From: Phocaeicola_A sp036804505
GTDB taxonomy: Bacteria > Bacteroidota > Bacteroidia > Bacteroidales > Bacteroidaceae
NCBI GenBank assembly: GCA_036804505.1
Contig: DAIRSI010000016.1
Location: 32,891-96,890, forward strand
Length of the DNA: 64,000 nucleotides
Reading direction: 5' to 3'
The translations under genes were made by a program, and so were the position numbers. The notes beneath the pieces were generated by a model. It did no database searches, was not told where the DNA came from, and saw only the letters and a list, made by a program, of their open reading frames with translations. Of this stretch, positions 54,473 to 63,920 are shown piece after piece; within the stretch, counting starts at the first letter, position 1, and each line of letters begins with the position of its first letter.

Positions 54473-56158
54473 ATGAAAAACAGATTATTGTTTTTAGCAT
54501 TACTGCTTCTTCCGGCTTTTGGCGTCCAAGCGCAGCACATCACCGAGTACAAAACCATCAGTGGAACACAGCGGCTAGTGGCCAACGGGAAGCCTCTATT
54601 GTTGCTCAGCGGAGAGCTCCATAATTCGACTTCTGCATCCGAAGAATCATTGGACGCAGCCATGAAAACAGTCAAAGCCATGGGCCTCAATTCAGTAATT
54701 TCGGCCATCACTTGGGAACAGCTCGAACCCCAAAAAGGAAAATTTGATTACACCGTAACCGACTATACCGTGAAACTTGCTCAGCAATATGGCATGCGCG
54801 TAGTCGTATTGTGGTTTGGCACCTGGAAGAACGGTGAATCATCCTACGTACCGGTGTGGGTGAAGACTGACAGCGAGAAATATTTCCTTGCACGCAAGGC
54901 CGATGGGACCAAGACCACTACCATCTCTCCATTTTGTGAGGAAGCCTGCAAAGCTGATGCCAACGCTTTTGCCAAAATGATGGAACGTATCAAAGCCAAG
55001 GATACCCAAGGCCTCATTTCTGTAATACAGGTAGAAAATGAAACGGGTACCTTCGCCGACATCGACCATAGCAGCGCTTCGCTGAAAGCCTTTAGCGGTG
55101 AAGTCCCTGCCACCCTCATCAATTATATGAGCGCGCATAAGAACAGCCTTTATCCACGCCTCCTCCAACGTTGGAACGAGAACGGTAACCGCAAGAACGG
55201 GACATGGAAGGATGTATTCGGCGACAACAATGACTCTCGTCAGTTCTTCATGACATGGGCCTATGCCACCTACTGCAACCGTGTGGCCAAGGCAGGCAAG
55301 GATGTATATCCGCTGCCTATGTACATGAATTGCTGGCTTGCCAATGACGATGACAAACCTGGATCCTTCCCTTGCGGAGGCCCCGAAGCCAAAGTGCTCG
55401 ACATCTACAAAGCTTTCGCCCCAAATATAGATTGGCTTTCCCCAGACATCTATGTACCCGATTTCCGCAGCATTTGCGGCAAGTATCACCGAACAGACAA
55501 TCCTCTGTTCACTCCCGAGACGCAGCGTGAAGCAGGACCAGCCTACTATGCCTTTGGGGAGCACAACGCTATCTGCTATGCCCCTTTTGCCATAGAAGAA
55601 TCCTACAATGACAAGTATCTGCTGGGCGAATACCGTGTGCTAGGCGAATTGCTGCCCTTCATAGCGGCCAATCAAGGCACCGGGCACATGCACGGCTTCA
55701 TGCGTCAGGAAGGGACGGATGCTCAAAATGATTCTACAACCTTCACCATGGGTGACTACCGCATCATGGTGAAATATATCAAAGGCGAGCATCGTGCCCA
55801 CGGACTTATCGTGCAAACCGCAAAAGATGAGTTCATTGTAGCAGGAGTTGGTGCTTTCCTCAACATCCACAGCCTTCAGAAAAGCAGAGTATGCCGCCTC
55901 GCTTATGCTGAGGAATTGAAGTTCGAGGGCAATACGCCTCAAACCCTCCTCGTGCTCAATGGCGACGAGACTGCTCACCATTCCATGCTCTACTTGCGCG
56001 GACGCATGCCCAATGCCGACTATAAAGAATATGGATTCGATATTCCCGCTCCCTGGACCGATGTATCTTCCTTTCGTATATATGTGGAAGATTGGCAGAA
56101 ACGCTACAAGGTATCGGGCATTTACAGAATCAAAGTTTACAGTTATCCGGAGAAATAA
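54473..56158 (+). CDS. Secreted GH-A clan glycosidase (GH35/GH42-like, DUF5597-type), copy 2
   Basis: A 561-residue protein with signal peptide (1-20, ending VQA-Q). Shared landmarks with copy 1 are ITWEQLEPQKGKFDY, VVLWFGTWKNGESSYVPVW, the acid/base motif IQVENETG, GTWKDVFG and a nucleophile candidate in FTPETQREAG. The two share the same fold and order but are far from identical, so they are an old duplication with probably different linkage preferences. It is the last gene of the plus-strand locus; the stop is 75 bp from the convergent GH95-like gene. Confidence 0.8.
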   Translation: MKNRLLFLALLLLPAFGVQAQHITEYKTISGTQRLVANGKPLLLLSGELHNSTSASEESLDAAMKTVKAMGLNSVISAITWEQLEPQKGKFDYTVTDYTVKLAQQYGMRVVVLWFGTWKNGESSYVPVWVKTDSEKYFLARKADGTKTTTISPFCEEACKADANAFAKMMERIKAKDTQGLISVIQVENETGTFADIDHSSASLKAFSGEVPATLINYMSAHKNSLYPRLLQRWNENGNRKNGTWKDVFGDNNDSRQFFMTWAYATYCNRVAKAGKDVYPLPMYMNCWLANDDDKPGSFPCGGPEAKVLDIYKAFAPNIDWLSPDIYVPDFRSICGKYHRTDNPLFTPETQREAGPAYYAFGEHNAICYAPFAIEESYNDKYLLGEYRVLGELLPFIAANQGTGHMHGFMRQEGTDAQNDSTTFTMGDYRIMVKYIKGEHRAHGLIVQTAKDEFIVAGVGAFLNIHSLQKSRVCRLAYAEELKFEGNTPQTLLVLNGDETAHHSMLYLRGRMPNADYKEYGFDIPAPWTDVSSFRIYVEDWQKRYKVSGIYRIKVYSYPEK

Positions 56159-56233
56159 AAATGACATACTTTGCTGACTATCAAGAATGACTTCTCTTGA
56201 ATCAGAGTGAATATATTGTTTTAAAATTATACT

Positions 56234-58765
56234 TTATTGCCTAAAAGAGCATTCCTTGCCTAAAATTGCCTCAGAGCAATGTTTAGGCTTGGAATTAGGC
56301 TCTGCCTTAAATTCTAGGATTTCCATTGTTTGAGTAGCATTCCTAAGCATATACCTTCCACCTTTCCGAGTTTTAAAAGAAATTACATCTTGTTTATCTA
56401 AGGTAAAAGGTACCGAATGATCTTCAGAAAAAAGTATGACTTTTTGTTTTGGCCATGGATTCTGAATACGACATACATTTCCCAATTCACTCTCTATATC
56501 TGCACCTGCAATAAATCCTTCTTTGTTCTTACAAGCTGAAACTCTAAAACCACCTCTTGCAAGCAGTGTAAAAGCTGTAGCCCAATCCTTTGGAGTAGCC
56601 GGAAATAGACGAATTTTGTTTTCGTGACTTTGTAAAAGCATTTCATTGACAGCAGTTCCAAATATTCCGATTGTTTCCATTCCACACTGTACAAAAGGAT
56701 AAGTCCACAAACCTGAGTTTCCCGTACCTGGCTTATTATAACGAGTGCGTTCATCAAAAATATAATCCCGTTGATCTGTAAGTTTATCCTCTCCCAAAAG
56801 AGAAGAATAACGCGATAGATTATTCCAATGATCAAGATTGTAAAATAGTCCTTGATTAAAGTGCTGCAGATAGGCAACCATATTGTGAAGCCTTTCTACA
56901 ACTTTATCTGCAAGACCAAGTCGAGCAGAGACTATTGCTCCGGGCGTAATCGCATTGCGATAAGGAGGATGACGCAATGCTATCCTTTCTGCAATTGTAA
57001 AATAACGGCTACCTTTTTGATCAAGCCCTAGCAAATTTGCCGGAAAAACGGCTGTGGTATGTGCATCAAAATGATAAAATTGCATTTTCCCATAATTTTG
57101 AGGTGAAGGATAAAGTGAACCATCCGGTTTAAAAGCCATACCGAACATTTCTCCAACTCCCGGTACTTCGAGTATCGGTGGCTCCCACAAATGTTCCACC
57201 ACATGCTTCCATTGCTTTATCTTTTCACGATCTTTACCAAGAATTTCTGCCGCTTTCATACAATTTTTGAACAAAGATTCTATCATATAGCGATCTGTAA
57301 TGCAATTTTTTAAACCGTTATTATATTCATGTTCATAAGGTTGTGAAGGGTATATACTATATTCATTTTTAGCGGTATCCCACTTAAGATACTGGAGATA
57401 GAACTCTGCCGTTTTCTTCATAAAAGGATAAATAGTATCCGTAAGACATTTTTTATCACCCGTATATTCATAATAATCCCAAAAGATTGCTGCCATCTGG
57501 CTCGCGGGCGTAAAATTATTTACCATATTGTTCCATTCGGCACTCACCATTCTACCTGAAAAATCATGAGCTTCAGTCCACAAAATAGCATTTTTCACAC
57601 CCCTTGCAGCAGCATAGGCTTCTGCCTGAGGCATAAGCCTGGCATAAGTTTTTATATACGGTTTTATAAGATCACAGTCATTTTCAGGAGCTAATCCCCA
57701 ATAAGATTCTTGAGTATTCCAATGATGCGGAGTGACCCATTGACGAATATCATGATTCCATACCCACAGACTCCCATTAAAGGGAGCCAGGTACTGCCCT
57801 CGTGAAGAGCTGGCCATCAGATAACGTCTTAAATAGTAAATATTTTCCAAATAATCGTCGGCAAGATGCACAAAAGATCGCTTCCAGAAAGAATTCCACC
57901 ATGACAAATGCTCTTCCTTTATCCGATCAATACCCTTCTGTTCAGCTTTATCCAACAAACTGACAGCAGCCATTGCAGGTGTCTTATCTTCACGCGAAGT
58001 AACTACAGAAATTAAAATTTGAAAATGACTGGATTTACACGTTCCTATATGGAAGGAGGCCGTTCGATCATTCAGGACACTAGGAACAGTTTCTGATTTT
58101 AGAATACGACAAGCCATACAAAAAGAAAGCCCTCCGGAAAAAGTATCAGTAACAAGAATATCGCGTTTCCATACTTGAGCTTTTGCTAAACCAAGTCCTT
58201 CAGAAACGTCCTTGCTATAGCCTCCATACCAACCGCCAAAATCACGACTACCCCATCGTCCCAAGGTTACATCCATTGCAGATCCGGTTGAAGAAGATTC
58301 AGTATTACTGACTTCACAATCAAGAACCCAAACATTAGAACCAACATCAAGCCAAGACTCTACACGGACATTCGAAAAAGGTGTTTTGCTTTCAATGGTA
58401 GCCAAAGCATGACGAAGAGACAATCGTGCCTCGAAATTTTTCAGATAGAGATAATCAAAGCAAGGGATACCGAAATCTACATTCAATTGTCCAGCCGAGC
58501 GTAACGTCATGCGCCCTTTTTCCGGAATATCATATAAATCGATCTTATTAACCTGCATTTCAATCCCATGATTTGTCAGCCATAACATGCCACCCAAATC
58601 ACCGTTACCCAAAGGGAATCCGTTATAACCGTTATAATCCGGTTCCAAATAAACAATATCATGGCCGGACAGATAGTTATCCTCCACAGAAAAAAGAGAG
58701 TTTTGTATTTTTGCTGTAATACTCAATGAAATAAATGTAACAAAAAATAAGAGTGATTTTTTCAT
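56234..58765 (-). CDS. Secreted GH95-like (alpha/alpha)6-barrel protein
   Basis: An 843-residue protein. The ATG at 58765 (MKKSLLFF) begins a normal signal peptide; an upstream GTG at 58798 is rejected. The N-terminal beta-domain has GYNGFPLGNGDLGGMLWLTN, a hallmark of GH95 and related families. The barrel holds HHWNTQESYW at the site of the GH95 Asn-x-Asn motif (first Asn replaced by His), PYEHEY at the site of the catalytic Glu, and FDAHTTAVFPANLLG. The C-terminal part has LLQSHENKIRLFPATP. GH95 enzymes are inverting alpha-L-fucosidases or galactosidases; the altered Asn and the lack of the usual RGD-type Asp motif mean the activity here is open. It follows the GH29 fucosidase gene. Confidence 0.78.
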   Translation of the reverse strand: MKKSLLFFVTFISLSITAKIQNSLFSVEDNYLSGHDIVYLEPDYNGYNGFPLGNGDLGGMLWLTNHGIEMQVNKIDLYDIPEKGRMTLRSAGQLNVDFGIPCFDYLYLKNFEARLSLRHALATIESKTPFSNVRVESWLDVGSNVWVLDCEVSNTESSSTGSAMDVTLGRWGSRDFGGWYGGYSKDVSEGLGLAKAQVWKRDILVTDTFSGGLSFCMACRILKSETVPSVLNDRTASFHIGTCKSSHFQILISVVTSREDKTPAMAAVSLLDKAEQKGIDRIKEEHLSWWNSFWKRSFVHLADDYLENIYYLRRYLMASSSRGQYLAPFNGSLWVWNHDIRQWVTPHHWNTQESYWGLAPENDCDLIKPYIKTYARLMPQAEAYAAARGVKNAILWTEAHDFSGRMVSAEWNNMVNNFTPASQMAAIFWDYYEYTGDKKCLTDTIYPFMKKTAEFYLQYLKWDTAKNEYSIYPSQPYEHEYNNGLKNCITDRYMIESLFKNCMKAAEILGKDREKIKQWKHVVEHLWEPPILEVPGVGEMFGMAFKPDGSLYPSPQNYGKMQFYHFDAHTTAVFPANLLGLDQKGSRYFTIAERIALRHPPYRNAITPGAIVSARLGLADKVVERLHNMVAYLQHFNQGLFYNLDHWNNLSRYSSLLGEDKLTDQRDYIFDERTRYNKPGTGNSGLWTYPFVQCGMETIGIFGTAVNEMLLQSHENKIRLFPATPKDWATAFTLLARGGFRVSACKNKEGFIAGADIESELGNVCRIQNPWPKQKVILFSEDHSVPFTLDKQDVISFKTRKGGRYMLRNATQTMEILEFKAEPNSKPKHCSEAILGKECSFRQ

Positions 58766-58820
58766 ATTTATTCTAGGTTTTATATCTGTCCCAACCACTT
58801 TATTGTTTATATTTAAAGAA

Positions 58821-60473
58821 TCAATTCATGATCATAACTTCATTCAGTTGCACGTTTTCCTTCTTATTACTGATTGTCAACCTTAACCTTTGTGTGTTCA
58901 CAGGTTTAAAAGGTGCAGTGACCCCCACTCCCTGAGAAACCCATTGTACAACCGGAACCCAAATTCCATTCTTAAAAGCCTCAAGATTATAAGTTTGTGA
59001 CTGATTGTCCCAAGGGGCCCATGGTTCGACAATTGAAAGACATTGTACAATTTGTGATTTAGGCAGAGTTATTTCCAATTCACAACGCTTGTCCTTAGCC
59101 GTCCAAGAAGTTTGAGGATCACCATCACTGAGATTTAGAGCAGACTCAGTTCCATCCATCATTTTAGTACCCTGGGAAGGAGCAATCTGAGTAGGTATCG
59201 CATCACATTCCACCACCAAAACCGCATCGTTTTTATCTGGGGTATAAGCAGGCAATATAAAATAAGTGTATCCGTCCTTCACATAATTTTTCACAGATAT
59301 ATTTTTATCAGCCAACAAATAAGCCTTTTTCACTTTTGCAATATAGGGAATTGCAATTTTGGGCATCCAATCAAAAATATGTAAGTAAAGTTTCCCATGA
59401 TGTTGTGTTGCGCGTCCAAAAGGCAAGAATGGGAATGGAGAACTATCCACTCCATAAACGGATTCACCGTTAACGTCCAGCCAAGCGCCCATTTCTTTCA
59501 GTTCATCTTGACATACTTGAGGAATTTCGCCGTATTGATTCGGTCCCACATTTAGCAAAAAGTTACCTCCCTTGCTAGCGATATCCACTAACTTACGAAT
59601 AAGTTCTTTAGTCGGTTTCCAATGCTCATCATAAGCATTATATCCCCAATTATTATTCATCGTCATACACACTTCCCAATTTTTCCCAGGGAAACCCGTT
59701 GCCGGAATATATTGTTCTGGCGTTTCCAAATCACCTGGAATACCCCCTCCTAACCTATTATTGGTAATAAGTTTGGGATATTTCTTAGTCAGGTCGTAGA
59801 GCCGTTGTGCCATATCCTGAGTCATTTTGAAAGGAGTGTCCCACCAAAGGATATCCAGATTTCCATAATTAGAAAGGATTTCTTTTACTTGGGGAATTGC
59901 AATCTCATCAATATATTTATCCATATTACCTTTATGTGTTTCATCCCATTCCTCACAGCTCATAGAGCCTCCCGGATGATACCAATCCTGAGCTTCTGAA
60001 TAATAAAGGCCAAATTTCATACCATATTTGTGACAAGCATCGGCCAATTCTTTAATTATATCCCTATGAAAAGGAGTCGCATCATATACATTATATGGAC
60101 TGGCATTCGATTTAAACATTGCAAAACCATCATGATGCTTGGAAGTAATTACAATATATTTCTGTCCAGCTGCTTTGGCTAACTTTACCCAAGCCTCAGC
60201 ATCAAATTTGACGGGATTAAACTCTTTGGCAAATTGAGAATATTCGGCTCGAGATATTTTAGCTGAATTCATAATCCATTCACCATAATCAGTATGATTT
60301 CCCCATTTCCCTGCAGGAACGGAATATAATCCCCAATGGATAAACATTCCAAATTTAGCCTGTCGCCACCAATCCATTTTTGAGTCATTTGTCAAAGCCG
60401 GTTGTGTTCCTTGAGCGAACATTTTCGGTGTCATTACCAAAGCCAATAAACAAACTAACAAATATTTTTTCAT
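58821..60473 (-). CDS. Secreted GH29 alpha-L-fucosidase with C-terminal F5/8C-like domain
   Basis: A 550-residue enzyme with signal peptide (1-20, ending MFA-Q). GH29 landmarks are KFGMFIHWGLYSVPAG, SKHHDGFAMF, GLYYSEAQDWY and LDILWWDTP, where D212 is the catalytic nucleophile. The C-terminal region (about 430-550) has WTAKDKRCELEITLPKS, typical of discoidin-like domains. GH29 enzymes release alpha-L-fucose with retention. The gene is 4 bp after the 958-residue protein and 55 bp before the GH95-like gene, forming a three-gene operon for fucose-bearing glycans (inference). Confidence 0.92.
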   Translation of the reverse strand: MKKYLLVCLLALVMTPKMFAQGTQPALTNDSKMDWWRQAKFGMFIHWGLYSVPAGKWGNHTDYGEWIMNSAKISRAEYSQFAKEFNPVKFDAEAWVKLAKAAGQKYIVITSKHHDGFAMFKSNASPYNVYDATPFHRDIIKELADACHKYGMKFGLYYSEAQDWYHPGGSMSCEEWDETHKGNMDKYIDEIAIPQVKEILSNYGNLDILWWDTPFKMTQDMAQRLYDLTKKYPKLITNNRLGGGIPGDLETPEQYIPATGFPGKNWEVCMTMNNNWGYNAYDEHWKPTKELIRKLVDIASKGGNFLLNVGPNQYGEIPQVCQDELKEMGAWLDVNGESVYGVDSSPFPFLPFGRATQHHGKLYLHIFDWMPKIAIPYIAKVKKAYLLADKNISVKNYVKDGYTYFILPAYTPDKNDAVLVVECDAIPTQIAPSQGTKMMDGTESALNLSDGDPQTSWTAKDKRCELEITLPKSQIVQCLSIVEPWAPWDNQSQTYNLEAFKNGIWVPVVQWVSQGVGVTAPFKPVNTQRLRLTISNKKENVQLNEVMIMN

Positions 60474-60477
60474 AAGT

Positions 60478-63354
60478 TTATTTTTTTAATGAAATCAATT
60501 CTTTTATATCCAAATATTCATCATCTTGAGAACTATACAATCCGTCCAAAATATAATTTGCATCGGAATATGCTGTCAAAATTTTTCTCAATTTTTCCTT
60601 GTCTGCATATTTAAATATTGGCAGATTAGCATCAAATAGTTGATTGTGTATATCAAATTGAGGAGCAGCCAAAAACAAAGTCTTTACACCAACAGTTTTC
60701 AAAGCAGCATAATTTGATGCAAAATTCTGATAATCCATCAATAACAATGATATGGAAGGAACCACTTCAAAATTAGGACGATTTACATTCTGAATAAGTT
60801 TGCAAATCGAAGCTATATCATCAGGATATCTTTTATAGGAGGGGCGCAATAAAAGTTTGATATTTCTCTCTGCAGCATAATCACTCAATAACTGCAAAGT
60901 ATTAATCAAGGAAGCATTGAATTTCTCCATCGTAAAATTGTTTTCGATGGTACGTTGGGAAGTGACAATTAATTGATCTGCACCCAACATAACCATTTTA
61001 TCCATAATCTTCTTAATTCTATCCATACTCTTCGGATAATATATAGAATCATTAGCCACTATTCGAAGATCCGGATATAGGTTGATGCCGGACGTAAGGT
61101 CTATTGTGATACCAAGCTTTTGACGTTTTATCCACCCGCTTTCTTCCTTCATTACATCTTTATCTCTATTCTCCATATAACTCCAATCTATAGTCACTCT
61201 ATTGAAATGCTCAAAGAATGTAGGACGTAAAAGAATTTCCTCCTTGATATTACGCGTATTACGAAGAGTCAGTGTAAGATCGGTACGATTTGGGACTTCA
61301 TAAACTTTATCCATCATCGCCACCGCAGGATGCTTCAATTTAATATGAAAAGCTCTAACTCCACCTCCTGCTATTATATTTACCTTATTACTACCCGGAT
61401 TAGTTTCTACAGTTTTAGGCATATATCCCAAAGCTTTCATTTCATCATCATTAATGTTCATTTCTGTAATAGAAGCAATATCACCCACATTGGATTTTAT
61501 GTGAAAATTTTGTGGATTCCACTCATTGTTAATTACAAGAACATTATATTCATTTTTATTCTTTACGCACGTTACCGTACTTAATGTAGAAGAAACGTCG
61601 AACACTTTGACCTGAGAAAAAATATCATGCATGAGTGTTTTTACATGATTTAAGATAGGATAAGGTTTACCAAGAGGTTGATCTTCCTTAATCTTCACGG
61701 GTAAAGAGCATTGAGCCTCTTCTGTAAGACAATAGGGTGATGCGATAACTGTAACTTGCCCCGATCCATAGTTTGAACGAACCACTGCTGGCATTCCTTC
61801 ACACTGCTGCAGAATTTTAGCCTCTTGCGGAATTTGGAGACCACACAACAAGAATGGTTGACTTTCTTGAATATTTCTTCCATTATACTCAACGCTTGAA
61901 TTCATTTTCCTGCACTCTGGTGTAACATTAATACCAGCCAATCCCCCCTGTACATTTTTCAAAGATGCTGCAGTGATTACAAGGTGTCCGCCGTTTTTAA
62001 TATAATCATCTAATTTGTCTTTTAATTCCAGGCTAGGCTTGATTTCATCGGCAATCACCAAAATAGGATACTGACGAAGCAACCATAAAGGTGCATCACT
62101 TAGAATACAATCAGCTATGTCCCCGTATGGTGTCGGCGAGATGAAACCCCTCTCGTCATGATAAAATGAAGAATCCTGATATCCCGGATAAATAAGATTT
62201 AAAAAATTATCTGTCATATAATCAGATTTTTCATACGGAAGATTACCCCATACTCGATATGCATTTCCGGAATAGAGATGCCTCGGGAATGACCATCCCG
62301 ACAAGAAGTCCGTCATAAAGGCAACAGGAGTATACATCACTCCCATGTTTCCATATTTATCATTCCATTTTACAGCCTGTTGCTGTATCTTGCCTATAGG
62401 ACTCAGAGTCTTATCATCAAGTTCCATAGAACCCTCAAAGCCTACTGCGGAGCAATTATAAAACAGATGTGTATAAATAAGTCTCTTAAGCAAGCTAAGT
62501 GATGTACCTTTTAAGGGATTGCCCGCATCATAGTCATTGTCATCATATTTAATTGCTTTTTTCTCGTAAACCTTCCACCCCCAGCGATTCCATACAGAAG
62601 CATTTCCAAACCAATGTACTCCATATTGCTTGCCTGCGCCTCGAATGAAAGAGTAATAAATTTGAGAATTTGGAAGACCTTGAGCTGTTTCTGCACCAAT
62701 CATGGTATAGAGTCCTTCTTTCAAAAAATAATGTCCGAAATTGAGGGATACCAGTGTGGCTAGCTTATTTCCCATCTGATTGCCTAATTCTTCAAAATGC
62801 CTCTGGAAGTTAAAGTATTGCTCTTGTCTGCCTGCACCTAGCGGATACATTCTCGGAGCAAAGCTACCCACATAGCGGCCATCTTGCTCCCCATTATCCA
62901 TACCCAACCATCTTTCACCAAGCTCTTGTTGAAAATAATCAGTCACTCCTGCAGGTATGCTGAACTGTTGCCAATATCCGCCAGGACCTGAGCCCGGAAT
63001 ATATCCCCAAAGATCAAATAAATAAAGATTCCTTTTTTTAATTTCAGCTACGACCTCTTTCAAATTCTTCTGATAAATTAATGGGTAAGAGACCCACATT
63101 ATATCTCCTAATTTAAATTTATTTACCCACTGATCTATCCTATTTCTAAAGTCGGAACCATCCAAATTACGTAATGAAATGAAATGAACCTTATTGCCAA
63201 ACAGCGAATCGGAAGGTGCTTTCACGTAATGACGAAAATGATCAGGGTGGTTGGTTACTTCCATTTTGTACGGGTAAATCTTTATCGTTCCTTGTGAAAA
63301 AGTCCCTAGTACAACCATAAACAGAGAGAATGCAATCAAATACTTCTTTTTCAT
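60478..63354 (-). CDS. Large secreted multidomain protein, glycosidase-like but unclassified
   Basis: A 958-residue protein with signal peptide (1-20). The N-terminal half (about 40-400) looks like a TIM barrel (DIMWVSYPLIYQKNLKEVVA, LYLFDLWGYIPG). Residues about 425-570 resemble the GATase-like trimerisation domain of GH42-type proteins (PILVIADEIKPSLELKDKLD, GGHLVITAASL). A beta-rich region follows. Residues about 740-958 look like a second barrel of xylose-isomerase/AP-endonuclease type (MVMLGADQLIVTSQRTIENN, RNIKLLLRPSYKRYPDD). I cannot name the family or assign catalytic residues. It is the first gene of the GH29/GH95-like operon. Confidence 0.7.
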   Translation of the reverse strand: MKKKYLIAFSLFMVVLGTFSQGTIKIYPYKMEVTNHPDHFRHYVKAPSDSLFGNKVHFISLRNLDGSDFRNRIDQWVNKFKLGDIMWVSYPLIYQKNLKEVVAEIKKRNLYLFDLWGYIPGSGPGGYWQQFSIPAGVTDYFQQELGERWLGMDNGEQDGRYVGSFAPRMYPLGAGRQEQYFNFQRHFEELGNQMGNKLATLVSLNFGHYFLKEGLYTMIGAETAQGLPNSQIYYSFIRGAGKQYGVHWFGNASVWNRWGWKVYEKKAIKYDDNDYDAGNPLKGTSLSLLKRLIYTHLFYNCSAVGFEGSMELDDKTLSPIGKIQQQAVKWNDKYGNMGVMYTPVAFMTDFLSGWSFPRHLYSGNAYRVWGNLPYEKSDYMTDNFLNLIYPGYQDSSFYHDERGFISPTPYGDIADCILSDAPLWLLRQYPILVIADEIKPSLELKDKLDDYIKNGGHLVITAASLKNVQGGLAGINVTPECRKMNSSVEYNGRNIQESQPFLLCGLQIPQEAKILQQCEGMPAVVRSNYGSGQVTVIASPYCLTEEAQCSLPVKIKEDQPLGKPYPILNHVKTLMHDIFSQVKVFDVSSTLSTVTCVKNKNEYNVLVINNEWNPQNFHIKSNVGDIASITEMNINDDEMKALGYMPKTVETNPGSNKVNIIAGGGVRAFHIKLKHPAVAMMDKVYEVPNRTDLTLTLRNTRNIKEEILLRPTFFEHFNRVTIDWSYMENRDKDVMKEESGWIKRQKLGITIDLTSGINLYPDLRIVANDSIYYPKSMDRIKKIMDKMVMLGADQLIVTSQRTIENNFTMEKFNASLINTLQLLSDYAAERNIKLLLRPSYKRYPDDIASICKLIQNVNRPNFEVVPSISLLLMDYQNFASNYAALKTVGVKTLFLAAPQFDIHNQLFDANLPIFKYADKEKLRKILTAYSDANYILDGLYSSQDDEYLDIKELISLKK

Positions 63355-63920
63355 AATTAAATCGAAATTAAATCATTGGTTAAACAAAAACTAAATAATT
63401 CTTTTTTAAATAAATCATTCGTTCTTACAATTTATTTGCTACATGAGCTAATAATTTATTTAAGGTTAAAACCGGTGAAACAATTCTTTTCTGTAAAATG
63501 TCCAACTGTGCTGAACTGTCCTTTTTAATTTCAAAAAAAATAGCTTGCAGCAAAGTATAAATATATTTACGAAAGGAACTCAAAGGCCTATATTATCAAA
63601 AAACATTTTGCTTCATTGCAAACCTAGATAAAATTTTTTATTAATCAAAATATTTTAATGAAATAATTTGATAATCTTGTATTAATTATAGAACATCATA
63701 AAAGTGGAAATATCTGAATTAAAGCAAAACTCCGTGAAATTTATAAGAAGCAATATTCACCTGTACATTTCGTTTGAAACTTAAAGAAACTTTTTAAGTG
63801 TAAACCACATGCTATATTTACCATTCGCTGCTAACACTATTCCCGTTTTTTCGTTTATTCCTAATTCTTAGTACATCTTTTTCCCATGAATGATTAAAAA
63901 AGATCGAGAGCAATCGAGTA
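63355..63920. other. A/T-rich spacer upstream of the fucosidase operon
   Basis: No coding frame is visible. The stretch presumably holds the promoter of the minus-strand operon, but no TAnnTTTG element with proper spacing stood out. Its right boundary is the presumed 3' splice site of a group II intron. Confidence 0.5.

Noticed and set aside
54839..55564. 241-codon minus-strand frame inside the second glycosidase gene
   Set aside because: Antisense shadow; the plus-strand product has a full signal peptide and catalytic motifs.
56183..56201. Terminator between the second glycosidase and the GH95-like gene
   Set aside because: Only a 5-bp stem (CAAGA/TCTTG) and no T-tract.
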